From Sporosarcina sp. P33 (lineage in GTDB: Bacteria > Bacillota > Bacilli > Bacillales_A > Planococcaceae), in the NCBI RefSeq assembly GCF_002077155.1, contig NZ_CP015027.1:3016501-3080500 (forward strand): DNA of 64,000 bases. Direction: 5' to 3'. The notes under the pieces are model-generated. The model worked only from the letters and a program-made list of their open reading frames with translations. It searched no databases and was not told the origin of the DNA. Of the stretch, positions 36,597 through 45,632 are shown one piece after another (the first letter of the stretch is position 1; the number at the start of each line of letters is the position of its first letter). The translations under genes were made by a program, and so were the position numbers.

Positions 36597-36643
36597 AAAG
36601 CTGAAGACACATTCCGGAAACTAGGGTGTCTTCAGCTTTTATT
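36597..36643 (+). terminator. Intrinsic terminator after spoVR
   Basis: AAAGCTGAAGACAC pairs with GTGTCTTCAGCTTTT. The rest of the gap to 36811 shows only a -10-like TATACT (36764-36769). Confidence 0.9.
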
Positions 36644-36811
36644 TGTATTTGCCGCTGTCTGTATCCGGAGCGGCAGGCTGTCTCGTACGTCCCCATTGAA
36701 CTTTCCTCGATCTTTTTTTATCAAGGTACTTTTCATTTCATGCATCTAATGTTATTTTTATAGTATACTAACTCATTAACGTACTAAAGAGTTGAGAAAA
36801 GAGGAAAATAC

Positions 36812-37615
36812 ATGAAAAAGATACTGTTTACATTCCTGTTTGCCGCAATGTTCCTAGTAATTGCAGGATGTTCGGACAAGTCTTCGACCGGGGACAGCTC
36901 GAAAGATGACAAAGGAAAAGAAGAAGCGAAAGAAATTATCATTGGTGTTGATGACAAGTTTGCACCGATGGGATTCCGTGATGATAAAAATAACTTAGTT
37001 GGATTTGATATCGATATGGCGACAGCAGCTGCTGAACATATGGGTGCTGCTGCGAAATTCCAGCCAATTGACTGGAAAACAAAAGAAACTGAACTCAGCA
37101 GCGGCCGTATTGATTTAATTTGGAACGGCTATACAATCACAGAAGAGCGTAAAGAAAAAGTATTGTTCACAAAGCCGTACTTGGATAATAATCAAGTGGT
37201 CGTTACATTGGCGGGTTCTGATATTGAAACATTTGAGGATTTGGCTGGGAAAACTGTAGGCCTGCAGGCGCTGTCATCTGCCGGTCCGGCACTGGAAAAT
37301 CATTCAATCAATGAAAAAGTAAAAAATGTTACCGAATTTGCGGATAATGTGCTGGCATTAACGGATTTAAAGACAGGCCGTCTGGATGCAGTAATCATCG
37401 ATGAAGTCGTCATCGATTACTACATGACAACAGAAAAGGATGTCTTCAAAAAACTTGAAGGCTCATTAGCAGTGGAGGAATACGGAATTGGAGTAAAAAA
37501 AGGCAATGAAGAACTGCTGGAAAGCCTCCAGAATGCATTAGATCAAATGAATGAAGACGGTACTTCTGCTGAAATCTCCAAGGAATGGTTCGGAGAAGAC
37601 AAAGTTCTTCGTTAA
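36812..37615 (+). CDS. Polar amino acid ABC transporter, substrate-binding lipoprotein
   Basis: 267 residues. A lipoprotein signal ends in VIAGC with C20 as the lipidated cysteine, followed by a serine/lysine-rich linker. The SBP_bac_3 domain has GVDDKFAPMGFRD, LVGFDIDMATAAAEHMG and GRIDLIWNGYTITEERKE. The protein is anchored outside the membrane. It forms an ABC importer with the permease and ATPase that follow. A hairpin separates it from the permease gene and may leave the binding protein in excess. The substrate is probably an amino acid of the glutamine/cystine class, not determinable here. Confidence 0.9.
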   Translation: MKKILFTFLFAAMFLVIAGCSDKSSTGDSSKDDKGKEEAKEIIIGVDDKFAPMGFRDDKNNLVGFDIDMATAAAEHMGAAAKFQPIDWKTKETELSSGRIDLIWNGYTITEERKEKVLFTKPYLDNNQVVVTLAGSDIETFEDLAGKTVGLQALSSAGPALENHSINEKVKNVTEFADNVLALTDLKTGRLDAVIIDEVVIDYYMTTEKDVFKKLEGSLAVEEYGIGVKKGNEELLESLQNALDQMNEDGTSAEISKEWFGEDKVLR

Positions 37616-37633
37616 GATGTAGAATAAGTGATG

Positions 37634-37672
37634 CCGCCGGAAGTTGCCGTTAGGATTTCCGGTGGTTTTATT
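37634..37672 (+). terminator. Intra-operon attenuating hairpin
   Basis: CCGCCGGAA (37634-37642) pairs with TTCCGGTGG (37657-37665) and is followed by TTTTATT. It lies between the binding-protein gene and the permease gene, with no obvious separate promoter after it. Confidence 0.6.
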
Positions 37673-37721
37673 GTAAAAGAAGTACATAAAACCGCAATTG
37701 GTTTTTTGGAGGAATTGACTG

Positions 37722-38381
37722 ATGAGCTATGAATATTTTATGTCCATGCTGATTCCCATGCTGGAAGGTGCCAAAGCGACTGTCCTGTTATTTGTAATTG
37801 CGATTGTCCTTTCCATACCGCTTGGGTTCATACTGACACTTGCCGTAAGAAGTAGTATTAAACCAATTTCTTATTTGGCGCAGACTTATATTTATGTCAT
37901 GCGTGGGACCCCTTTGTTACTGCAGCTGCTGTTCTTTGTTTTTGGTTTACCACTTCTGCCGGTAATTGGTGAGTTTTTAGTACTCGACCGTTTCGTCGCA
38001 GCGACACTCGCGTTTATTCTGAACTATGCTGCGTACTTCGCTGAAATATTCCGCGGCGGATTGATCTCCATCGATAAAGGACAGTATGAAGCTTCTCAAG
38101 TACTCGGTTTGTCCAAATGGCAGACGACCGTACGTGTAATTTTGCCGCAGATGTTCCGTGTGACGCTGCCGCCAATTGCCAATGAATCAGTGTCTCTTGT
38201 TAAAGATACGGCTCTGTTGTATGCGGTCGCGGTCCCGGAACTGCTTCATTATGCACAAACCGTCGTCAATAGAGATTTCACGATCATTCCGTTTTTTATT
38301 GCGGCGGGGATCTACTTGCTGATTGCATTCGGACTGACACTGGTGTTCAAGTATTTAGAGAGAAAGCTGCAATACGATTGA
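37722..38381 (+). CDS. Polar amino acid ABC transporter permease
   Basis: 219 residues of the HisM/GlnP type with about five membrane helices. The EAA loop EASQVLGLSKWQTTVRVILPQ contacts the ATPase. YIYVMRGTPLLLQLLF is typical of the amino-acid subfamily. GGAGG precedes the ATG. The ATPase gene begins 12 bp later. Confidence 0.93.
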   Translation: MSYEYFMSMLIPMLEGAKATVLLFVIAIVLSIPLGFILTLAVRSSIKPISYLAQTYIYVMRGTPLLLQLLFFVFGLPLLPVIGEFLVLDRFVAATLAFILNYAAYFAEIFRGGLISIDKGQYEASQVLGLSKWQTTVRVILPQMFRVTLPPIANESVSLVKDTALLYAVAVPELLHYAQTVVNRDFTIIPFFIAAGIYLLIAFGLTLVFKYLERKLQYD

Positions 38382-38393
38382 GGAGAGAAAATT

Positions 38394-39143
38394 ATGTCTT
38401 TCATTGAAGTGCGCAATTTAAAAAAATCATTCGGTCCGTTGGAAGTATTGAAGGACATTTCATTTGATGTTCAGAAAAATGATGTGCTGGCAATTATCGG
38501 GCCTTCAGGATCTGGAAAAAGTACGATGCTCAGAAGTTTGATACAGCTGGAGCAGGTAGGGGGCGGAAGCATTATCGTTGACGGGGATTACCTCGTAAAA
38601 GATGGAGTGTATGCGAACGCGGCCGACAGTAAAATAATCAACTCGAAAATGGGAATGGTCTTTCAGCAATTCAATCTGTTTCCGCATTTAACAGTGAAGC
38701 AGAATTTGGAGCTTGCACCAAAACTGGTGAAAAAAGAGAAAGCCCAAAATTACAGTGAACGAAGTATGGAGTTGCTTGAAAAAGTAGGTCTTGCTTCAAA
38801 AAGTCATGAACTGCCTTCAAGACTCTCGGGCGGTCAAAAGCAGCGTGTAGCAATTGCAAGGGCGCTGATGATGAACCCTGATATATTGCTCTTTGACGAA
38901 CCGACGTCTGCCCTTGACCCGCAACTGACAGAAGAAGTGCTGCAAGTCATGAAAAATCTTGCGGAAGAGCATATGACGATGATTGTCGTCACGCATGAAA
39001 TGGAATTTGCAAGTAATGTCGCGGATCAAGTGATTTTCATGGATGACGGTATGATTATAGAATCCGGCACTCCGCATGAAGTAATTAAAGCGCCGAAAGA
39101 ATTACGGACGAAAAAATTCCTGAACTACGTACAAAAAGAATAA
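38394..39143 (+). CDS. Polar amino acid ABC transporter ATP-binding protein
   Basis: 249 residues. Walker [11 protein letters not shown]-loop in [11 protein letters not shown], signature [15 protein letters not shown], Walker [14 protein letters not shown] and the H-loop in VVTHEM are all present. It pairs with the permease just upstream in a homodimeric importer of the GlnQ/TcyC class. Confidence 0.94.
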   Translation: MSFIEVRNLKKSFGPLEVLKDISFDVQKNDVLAIIGPSGSGKSTMLRSLIQLEQVGGGSIIVDGDYLVKDGVYANAADSKIINSKMGMVFQQFNLFPHLTVKQNLELAPKLVKKEKAQNYSERSMELLEKVGLASKSHELPSRLSGGQKQRVAIARALMMNPDILLFDEPTSALDPQLTEEVLQVMKNLAEEHMTMIVVTHEMEFASNVADQVIFMDDGMIIESGTPHEVIKAPKELRTKKFLNYVQKE

Positions 39144-39152
39144 GGAAAATAG

Positions 39153-39185
39153 GGCCAGGCGAGTAAACTATTCGCCTGGCTTTTT
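39153..39185 (+). terminator. Intrinsic terminator after the amino acid ABC operon
   Basis: GCCAGGCGA pairs with TCGCCTGGC, followed by TTTTT. Confidence 0.92.
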
Positions 39186-39287
39186 ACTATCCTGGTGAAG
39201 TAACACCGGAATTATCGCAATTTGTGAAAGGGTTAGGCAAGTTACCCGTAAACTTATGGGAATTCACGTAAAATATCGAATATTGCA

Positions 39288-39316
39288 TTGACGAATAACT
39301 GTGTAAAGGGTACGAT
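39288..39316 (+). promoter_or_regulatory. Sigma-A promoter of the TrpXYZ-like operon
   Basis: -35 TTGACG (39288-39293), 17-bp spacer, -10 TACGAT (39311-39316). A TATAAT-like sequence also occurs shortly after. The leader is under 70 nt, too short for a T-box. Confidence 0.45.
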
Positions 39317-39383
39317 TACGTATAATTATCATCTTTTTAGAATATATCGAAAAGCTGGTAGATAATAGTTGAGGGGGATTTGC

Positions 39384-40394
39384 ATGAAGAAACGTTGGAT
39401 GACTTACGCAGCAGCACTATTCAGTATTGTGCTCATTTTAGCTGCGTGCGGGGGGAAAGATGGGTCATCGGATTCATCATCAGGGGATACAAGTGATGAC
39501 AAAGCAGACACAGAAGAAAAATATACGATTGGTGTCACGCAAATTGTAGAACATCCATCGTTGGATGCGGCATTTGAAGGTTTCCAAAAGGCGATTGAAG
39601 ATGCCGGACTGAACGTCGAATACGATAAGCAAAATGCGCAAAATGATAATAGTTCCAACTCCACGATTGCGAACAACTTGGCAGGGGCGGGGGTAGATTT
39701 AATCTTTGCCAACTCTACACCGAGCGCTCAAGCTGCGGCCAGTGCCACACAGGAGATTCCAATCATCTTTACTTCTGTAACAGATGCAGTGGCTGCAGAG
39801 CTTGTGGCTTCTAATGAAGAGCCAGGCGGGAACGTTACCGGAACAATCGATAACCATCCGGAGGCAATCTCTGACACCATGAAATTTTTGAAAGAAAACT
39901 TAAGCGCGAAAAAAGTAGGGATGATCTTCAACTCTGGAGAACAGAACTCCCGTCTGCAAGTGGATCACGTAAAAGAGATCCTAAAAGACATGGACATGGA
40001 AGTAGTGGAAGCATCTGTTGCTACTTCAGCTGATGTGAAACAGGCTGCAGAATCGCTGATCGGTTCAGTGGACTCATTCTATATCATTACAGACAACACT
40101 GTAGTATCAGCATTGGAATCTGTTATCTCCGTTGCGAATGACAATAAGATTCCAATGATGGTCGGTGAATTTGATTCTGTGAAGCGCGGCGGACTTGGCG
40201 CGTACGGTTTCGAGTACTATGACATCGGTTATGAAGCCGGCGAAATGGCAGTCAAGATTCTTAAAGGGGAAGCTGCACCTGAATCGTTGCCTGTACAAGT
40301 GCCGCAGAACCTGAAGCTGATGATGAATGAAAAAACAGCAGACGCAATCGGCTTGAAAATACAAGACGACTGGAATGCAGAAATTGTAGAATAA
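39384..40394 (+). CDS. ABC transporter substrate-binding lipoprotein, TrpX-like
   Basis: 336 residues of the ABC_sub_bind family (PF04392). The lipoprotein signal ends LAACGG with C22 lipidated, followed by a serine/aspartate-rich linker. The pattern IGVTQIVEHPSLDAAFEGFQKAI and FANSTPSAQAAASATQEIPIIF resembles TrpX of Firmicutes tryptophan/aromatic importers. ATG 39384 lies after a GAGGGGG site. The in-frame ORF limit at 39369 would include that site. Substrate assignment is tentative, because no tryptophan T-box is present. Confidence 0.87.
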   Translation: MKKRWMTYAAALFSIVLILAACGGKDGSSDSSSGDTSDDKADTEEKYTIGVTQIVEHPSLDAAFEGFQKAIEDAGLNVEYDKQNAQNDNSSNSTIANNLAGAGVDLIFANSTPSAQAAASATQEIPIIFTSVTDAVAAELVASNEEPGGNVTGTIDNHPEAISDTMKFLKENLSAKKVGMIFNSGEQNSRLQVDHVKEILKDMDMEVVEASVATSADVKQAAESLIGSVDSFYIITDNTVVSALESVISVANDNKIPMMVGEFDSVKRGGLGAYGFEYYDIGYEAGEMAVKILKGEAAPESLPVQVPQNLKLMMNEKTADAIGLKIQDDWNAEIVE

Positions 40395-40413
40395 AATTAG
40401 GAGATGATCTTGC

Positions 40414-41457
40414 ATGTTTTCAGCTGTATTTGGCTCAGTTGAGCAGGGTATCATCTATGCGATCATGGCACTCGGAGTGTATCTGACATTCCGGGTGCTT
40501 GATTTTCCAGATTTAACAGTGGACGGAAGTTTTGTAACAGGCGCAGCGGTGGCTGCTACGATGATCGTCTTTGACTATCATCCGCTTGTTGCAACACTTA
40601 CCGCGATCGTGGTAGGCTTTTTTGCTGGATGTATAACAGGTTTATTACATACCAAAGGAAAAATCAATCCACTTTTATCCGGAATCCTCATGATGATAGC
40701 TCTTTACTCGATAAACCTTCGGATAATGGGACTGACTACCGAAAGTTCAGTAGGCCGCCCAAATATTCCGCTATTAAATGCAGAAACGATTTTCAGTAAG
40801 TTCCAGGGATTCTGGAGTAATCTAGGTATTGACGGAATGATTAACGGCTTCTTATCAGGACTCGGCATAGAACATCTGCCTTCTACATGGGGAACATTAT
40901 TCCTGATGATTCTCGTGGTAATTGTAATTAAATTTATTGCGGACTGGTTTTTACAGACTGAAGTCGGCTTGGCAATCCGCGCAACAGGCGATAATAAAAA
41001 AATGATTCGCAGTTTTTCTGCCAATACAGATACTCTCGTTATTCTCGGATTAGGTATTTCTAACGCATTAGTCGCTTTCTCAGGTTCTCTGATTGCGCAA
41101 TACGGAAAATTCGCCGATAACGGGATGGGGATCGGTATGATCATCATCGGCCTGGCTTCTGTAATTATTGGAGAGGCAATATTCGGAACGAAAACTATTT
41201 TCCGTACGACATTGGCAGTCGTAATTGGTGCTGTCATTTACCGTATCGTACTCGGACTGTCACTGCGCGTAAAAATCCTGGATTCCGGAGACATGAAACT
41301 GATTACAGCAGTAATTGTAATTGCTGCTTTGATCATTCCGCAGATTTTGGAAAAGAGACGGGAAAAAGCACGTAAAGCGAAAAGACAATCTGAACGAATT
41401 GCAATGAAAGCATCACAAGGGGGTCACAGCATTGTTGAAACTGGACCAAATCAATAA
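40414..41457 (+). CDS. ABC transporter permease, TrpY-like
   Basis: 347 residues of the branched-chain/ribose permease superfamily (BPD_transp_2). It has about eight or nine membrane helices. FRVLDFPDLTVDGSFVTGAAVAA near the N-terminus and EVGLAIRATGDNKKMIRSF (the coupling loop) are typical of the TrpY subfamily. It lies 19 bp after the binding-protein gene and overlaps the ATPase gene by 26 nt. Confidence 0.88.
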   Translation: MFSAVFGSVEQGIIYAIMALGVYLTFRVLDFPDLTVDGSFVTGAAVAATMIVFDYHPLVATLTAIVVGFFAGCITGLLHTKGKINPLLSGILMMIALYSINLRIMGLTTESSVGRPNIPLLNAETIFSKFQGFWSNLGIDGMINGFLSGLGIEHLPSTWGTLFLMILVVIVIKFIADWFLQTEVGLAIRATGDNKKMIRSFSANTDTLVILGLGISNALVAFSGSLIAQYGKFADNGMGIGMIIIGLASVIIGEAIFGTKTIFRTTLAVVIGAVIYRIVLGLSLRVKILDSGDMKLITAVIVIAALIIPQILEKRREKARKAKRQSERIAMKASQGGHSIVETGPNQ

Positions 41458-42229
41458 AATTTTTAATGAAGCGACTCCGGATGAAAAAGTGGCGCTCGAC
41501 CAGATCAACCTGCATTTAAAGCCGGGCGACTTCGTTACGGTGATCGGCAGTAACGGAGCGGGGAAATCAACAATGATGAATATGATTTCCGGTGCCCTGA
41601 CACCTGACTTCGGCAATATATTTATTGATAGTAAAAATGTTACGCGACTCCCAGAGTTTAAACGCTCCAAAATGATTGGCCGTGTGTTCCAGGATCCGAT
41701 GGCGGGAACAGCGCCCGCTATGACGATTGAAGAGAATCTGGCGATGGCCTATTCACGTAATAAACGCCGTTCACTGCACCGCGGTGTAGATAAGAAACGA
41801 AAAGATTTATTCCGCACATCACTGGAAACGTTACATTTAAATCTCGAGAACCGAATGACGGCAAAAGTAGGACTGCTGTCAGGCGGGGAGCGGCAGGCGC
41901 TGTCACTGCTGATGGCGACATTTACACAACCGTCCATCCTGCTGCTTGACGAGCATACAGCAGCACTTGACCCGTCACGTGCCGAGCTGATCACTGACCT
42001 GACGAAGCGCCTGGTTGAGAAAGATCAGCTGACGACATTGATGGTTACGCATAATATGCAGCAGGCACTGGACCTCGGGAATCGTTTGATCATGATGGAC
42101 AAGGGACAGATTATCCTGGAAGTAGGAGAAGAACAGAAACGGCATCTGACCATTGCGAAGTTAATGGATGAATTCCAGCGGATTCGCGGTGAACAATTAA
42201 ACAGTGATGCTGCATTACTGTCTGTATAA
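41432..42229 (+). CDS. ABC transporter ATP-binding protein, TrpZ-like
   Basis: 265 residues. Walker A GSNGAGKST, signature LSGGERQALSLLMA and Walker B ILLLDEHTAALDP are present. The DEH in place of the usual DEP is typical of this transporter subfamily. The start is TTG 41432, 8 bp after AAGGGGG, inside the end of the permease gene. It completes the importer with the two genes before it. Confidence 0.9.
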   Translation: MLKLDQINKIFNEATPDEKVALDQINLHLKPGDFVTVIGSNGAGKSTMMNMISGALTPDFGNIFIDSKNVTRLPEFKRSKMIGRVFQDPMAGTAPAMTIEENLAMAYSRNKRRSLHRGVDKKRKDLFRTSLETLHLNLENRMTAKVGLLSGGERQALSLLMATFTQPSILLLDEHTAALDPSRAELITDLTKRLVEKDQLTTLMVTHNMQQALDLGNRLIMMDKGQIILEVGEEQKRHLTIAKLMDEFQRIRGEQLNSDAALLSV

Positions 42230-42234
42230 ATGAA

Positions 42235-42274
42235 AAGCCCCTGTTTTCCGCTATTGGGAAAACAGGGGCTGTTT
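42235..42274. terminator. Bidirectional hairpin between the ABC operon and ilvE
   Basis: AGCCCCTGTTTTCC pairs with GGAAAACAGGGGCT, a perfect 14-bp stem. Adjacent T and A tracts are short. Confidence 0.82.
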
Positions 42275-42281
42275 CGTCTGC

Positions 42282-43382
42282 TCAGGCAAGATGTGCAATA
42301 GGTTTTTTGATTTCATACACCCAGTCAAATGGGTCGCTCTCTTTGCCTGTTTGAATATTCGTTAATGTATTGTACAGTTTAGCGGAAAGTTCACCCGTTT
42401 CACCGTTCCCGATAATCATTTTATAGCCATCCCAGTTCAGTTCGCCTACAGGGGAAATGACAGCAGCTGTTCCGGTGCCGAATACTTCTTCCAGTTCACC
42501 GCACTCATAGGCTGCACGGATTTCATCCATGGAGATTTTTCGTTCAGCGACCGGTATATTCCAGTGACGAAGCAGCTGTAAAATCGATTTTCGTGTAATG
42601 CCTTCCAAAATGCTGCCGTTGATTGCAGGCGTGACGACTTCACCATTAATTTTGAAGAAAATATTCATGCTGCCTACTTCTTCAACGTATTTACGTTCCG
42701 TGCTGTCGAGCCATAGAACTTGCGAATAGCCTTGTTTGTCTGCTGTTTCTTGTGCTTTTAAAGCAGCTGCATAGTTGCCTGCAGTTTTGGCGCTGCCTGT
42801 TCCGCCTTTAGCCGCACGGACAAATTCATTTTCCACGAGAATTTTGACAGGATGGATGCCTTCTTTGTAATACGAGCCGACAGGAGATAAAATTATATAG
42901 AATTGATATTTCTTTGCAGGAGCCACGCCCAGGAAAGCCTCTGTTGCAATGACGAATGGCCGAATGTAAAGTGAAGTTCCTTCCAGTGCAGGAATCCAAT
43001 CCTGCTCTATTTGCAGTAACAGATTCAGTGCGTACAGCGCATTCGCCTCGTCGATACGCGGCATGCACAGTCGGTCCAGCGAGTAATTCAGGCGCTTCAT
43101 ATTTTCATCCGGACGGAACAGACGAATCGTCCCGTCTTCTGAACGATAAGCTTTCATGCCTTCAAAAACAGTCTGTCCGTAATGAAGAACGATTGCGGCT
43201 GGATCAAGCGTCAATGGTGCGTAAGGAGTAATACGGTGATTATGCCATCCTTTACCTTCTTCATAGTCTATAATTAGCATATGGTCGGTAAATGTTTTCC
43301 CAAAAACGAGTGTGCTGGGGTCCGGTTTTTCCTTTTTGCTTTGTGTTAATTGTATTTGCATAGGTAATCTCGTCATAATCAT
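42282..43382 (-). CDS. ilvE: Branched-chain amino acid aminotransferase
   Basis: 366 residues. It transfers amino groups between branched-chain amino acids and 2-oxoglutarate, for both synthesis and breakdown, with PLP. VLHYGQTVFEGMKAYR, SLYIRPFV, the PLP lysine region GGTGSAKTAGNYAAAL, and LEEVFGTGTAAVISPVG match B. subtilis IlvK/YwaA. GAGGAG lies 5 bp before ATG 43382. A second ATG two codons later is possible. The gene is monocistronic. The lyase at 20015 may draw on leucine breakdown started by this enzyme. Confidence 0.95.
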   Translation of the reverse strand: MIMTRLPMQIQLTQSKKEKPDPSTLVFGKTFTDHMLIIDYEEGKGWHNHRITPYAPLTLDPAAIVLHYGQTVFEGMKAYRSEDGTIRLFRPDENMKRLNYSLDRLCMPRIDEANALYALNLLLQIEQDWIPALEGTSLYIRPFVIATEAFLGVAPAKKYQFYIILSPVGSYYKEGIHPVKILVENEFVRAAKGGTGSAKTAGNYAAALKAQETADKQGYSQVLWLDSTERKYVEEVGSMNIFFKINGEVVTPAINGSILEGITRKSILQLLRHWNIPVAERKISMDEIRAAYECGELEEVFGTGTAAVISPVGELNWDGYKMIIGNGETGELSAKLYNTLTNIQTGKESDPFDWVYEIKKPIAHLA

Positions 43383-43512
43383 CAGATCTCCTCAAAGTGT
43401 AGAATATTCCGAAACTTCAATTCCGAATAGTGTAATTATACTGCTTTTTTCCAAAAAATAAAGTGAAAAGTTTGTCGTTTTTGAAAATTATTGTAGAAAG
43501 GACAGAGATGAA

Positions 43513-44637
43513 ATGAAAAAGGTACTGATTATCGGGGCTGGAATCGCCGGAGTATCCGCCGCTTATCACTTGTCAGCACAACAGGCGGAAGTCGTGCTGG
43601 TCGACAGACAGGAGCCGGGGCAGGCAACAAAAGCTGCAGCAGGCATTATTTGTCCATGGGCCTCTCAACGGCGAAATAAAGCATGGTACGCGCTGGCGTC
43701 AGCAGGTGCTGCGTATTATCCTGAACTCATCCGTTCACTGGAAGAACAGGGAGAGATGGAGACAGGGTATAAAAAAGTGGGCGCTTTGGCGATTCATACG
43801 GATGTGAGCCGTCTGGAAAAGAAAGTGGACCTGTTGCATACAAGAAGAGAACAAAGCCCTGAAATTGGGGAAGTAGAGTTACTGGAACCTGGTCAGGCGG
43901 CGGTCTATTTTCCGGTTTTGTCAGAGGATTATTCAGCAGTCCGAATTTCAGGCGCAGCCAAAGTCGAGGGAGATAAACTGCGGGAGGCATTGGAGCGTGT
44001 CGCAGTAAAACGGGGCGTCCAACTGATCCGCGGCTCCGCAACTCCATATGCAGAAGATGGCGAAGTTCGAGGTGTCATGGTCAACGGAGAAATAGTAAAA
44101 GCGGATCAAATCATCGTTGCAGCGGGCGCCTGGGCGGGTGAATTTACAGAACCGCTCGGCAAGAAACTGCAAGTAGCCGGACAGAAAGCACAGATTCTTC
44201 ACTTGCAGTCAGTTCATGAATCATCCGGCGACTGGCCGGTGATCATGCCGCCAAGCACCCAGTATCTTGTACCGTTCCAACATGGCAGATTCGTTGCAGG
44301 CGCGACACATGAAGATACAGATCACGTTACTATTCAGTCCACAGCCGGAGGCATAATGGAGATATTGGCGAATGCACTGCCGATTGCTCCCGCATTGCGT
44401 GAAGCGGAGCTGGCGGAGGTGCGTGTGGGCATTCGTCCGCATACTCCAAATTTTATGCCTGTGATCGGCCAGCTGCCTGATCATCCGCAAGTCTGGGTTG
44501 TCAATGGGCTCGGTTCATCCGGCTTAACGGTCGGACCATTGCTCGGGAAGCTGTTATCAAAATTGGTACTTGGTGAAGAAACAGGATGGAATCTGGAAAG
44601 CTATGCTGTTGAGCAAATAATTGAAGATGCGCATTGA
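43513..44637 (+). CDS. FAD-dependent D-amino acid dehydrogenase/oxidase (DadA-like)
   Basis: 374 residues of the DAO family. The FAD-binding motif is VLIIGAGIAGVSAAYHLS at 4-21. AGIICPWASQRRNK contacts the flavin. GAWAGEF and RPHTPNFMPVIGQLP ... NGLGSSGLTVGP form the C-terminal FAD and substrate site. Related proteins oxidise D-amino acids or glycine. No thiamine genes adjoin, which argues against ThiO. AGAAAGGACAG precedes the ATG. Confidence 0.85.
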   Translation: MKKVLIIGAGIAGVSAAYHLSAQQAEVVLVDRQEPGQATKAAAGIICPWASQRRNKAWYALASAGAAYYPELIRSLEEQGEMETGYKKVGALAIHTDVSRLEKKVDLLHTRREQSPEIGEVELLEPGQAAVYFPVLSEDYSAVRISGAAKVEGDKLREALERVAVKRGVQLIRGSATPYAEDGEVRGVMVNGEIVKADQIIVAAGAWAGEFTEPLGKKLQVAGQKAQILHLQSVHESSGDWPVIMPPSTQYLVPFQHGRFVAGATHEDTDHVTIQSTAGGIMEILANALPIAPALREAELAEVRVGIRPHTPNFMPVIGQLPDHPQVWVVNGLGSSGLTVGPLLGKLLSKLVLGEETGWNLESYAVEQIIEDAH

Positions 44638-44694
44638 ACAAAGCACGCAGAATGCTTATTATGAAGATAGAGCCATTGAACGGTTAGGGGGAAG

Positions 44695-45612
44695 ATGGAC
44701 ATGAGAAGATATGTTTCGTATTCAGAAGAAGTAAAGGAAGCGATGAAGTACGGTAAACCGCTTGTTGCATTGGAATCCACTATTATCACGTATGGTATGC
44801 CGTATCCTGAAAATGTCAAAGCGGCCCGGGAAGTTCAGCAAATCATACGGGACAATGGGGCAGTTCCAGCAACGATTGCTATTATGGACGGGAAAATTAA
44901 AATCGGCCTGACTGACGAAGAACTGGAGCGATTTGGTGACAGTAAGGGGGTTGTCAAAGCTTCCAGACGGGATATCAGTTATTTAATCGCAACGAAACAG
45001 CCCGGAGCCACAACAGTCGCAGCTTCGATGTTTTTCGCGGACTTGGCACGTATCCGTGTGTTCACGACAGGGGCCATCGGGGGTGTACACCGCGGTGCGG
45101 AGAAAACAATGGATATTTCCGCCGATCTTGAGGAATTTGCACGTACGAGCGTGGCGGTCGTCTGCTCAGGCGCCAAGTCAATATTAGATCTTGGCAAGAC
45201 GCTTGAATACTTGGAAACAAAAGGTGTGCCTGTTATGGGATATAAAACGGATATATTTCCTGCCTTTTATACAAGAAGCAGCGCGCATCATGTAGATTAC
45301 CGTATGGATGAAATCGATATGATGGCAGAAATGCTGAGGGTTAAATGGAATTTGGGTTTGGAGGGCAGTGCCATCATCGCCAATCCAATTCCAGAAGAAT
45401 ACGCAATGGATCAGGAGTATATGGATAAACTGGTTTCAGATGCACTTGCAGAGGCGGAACAATCAGGTGTCAGCGGAAAAAATCTCACACCGTATATGCT
45501 GAAAAAAGTGCAGGAAATGACAGGCGGGAAAAGCCTGGATGCTAATATTGCATTAGTAAAAGCGAATGCGGAACTTGCCGCAAAACTGGCAGTCAGTTTT
45601 AACGGGAATTAA
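44695..45612 (+). CDS. psuG: Pseudouridine-5'-phosphate glycosidase
   Basis: 305 residues. PsuG splits pseudouridine 5'-phosphate into uracil and ribose 5-phosphate. ALESTIITYGMPYPENV, TVAASMFFADLARIRVFTTGAIGGVHRGAEKTMDIS and VMGYKTDIFPAFYTRSS are diagnostic; the lysines in the first and last stretches include the Schiff-base residue. Two starts, 44695 and 44701, lie behind GGGGGAAG; 44695 is kept. The usual partner kinase psuK is not adjacent. Confidence 0.94.
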   Translation: MDMRRYVSYSEEVKEAMKYGKPLVALESTIITYGMPYPENVKAAREVQQIIRDNGAVPATIAIMDGKIKIGLTDEELERFGDSKGVVKASRRDISYLIATKQPGATTVAASMFFADLARIRVFTTGAIGGVHRGAEKTMDISADLEEFARTSVAVVCSGAKSILDLGKTLEYLETKGVPVMGYKTDIFPAFYTRSSAHHVDYRMDEIDMMAEMLRVKWNLGLEGSAIIANPIPEEYAMDQEYMDKLVSDALAEAEQSGVSGKNLTPYMLKKVQEMTGGKSLDANIALVKANAELAAKLAVSFNGN

Positions 45613-45632
45613 TAAAGACAGGTTGTGAACAG

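Noticed and set aside
39186..39383. T-box leader before the TrpXYZ-like genes
   Set aside because: No T-box conserved sequence and no adjacent terminator/antiterminator pair; the leader is too short.
40704..41237. 177-codon minus-strand ORF
   Set aside because: It is the reverse of a hydrophobic permease gene. The Ile/Pro-rich translation has no motif and no ribosome-binding site.
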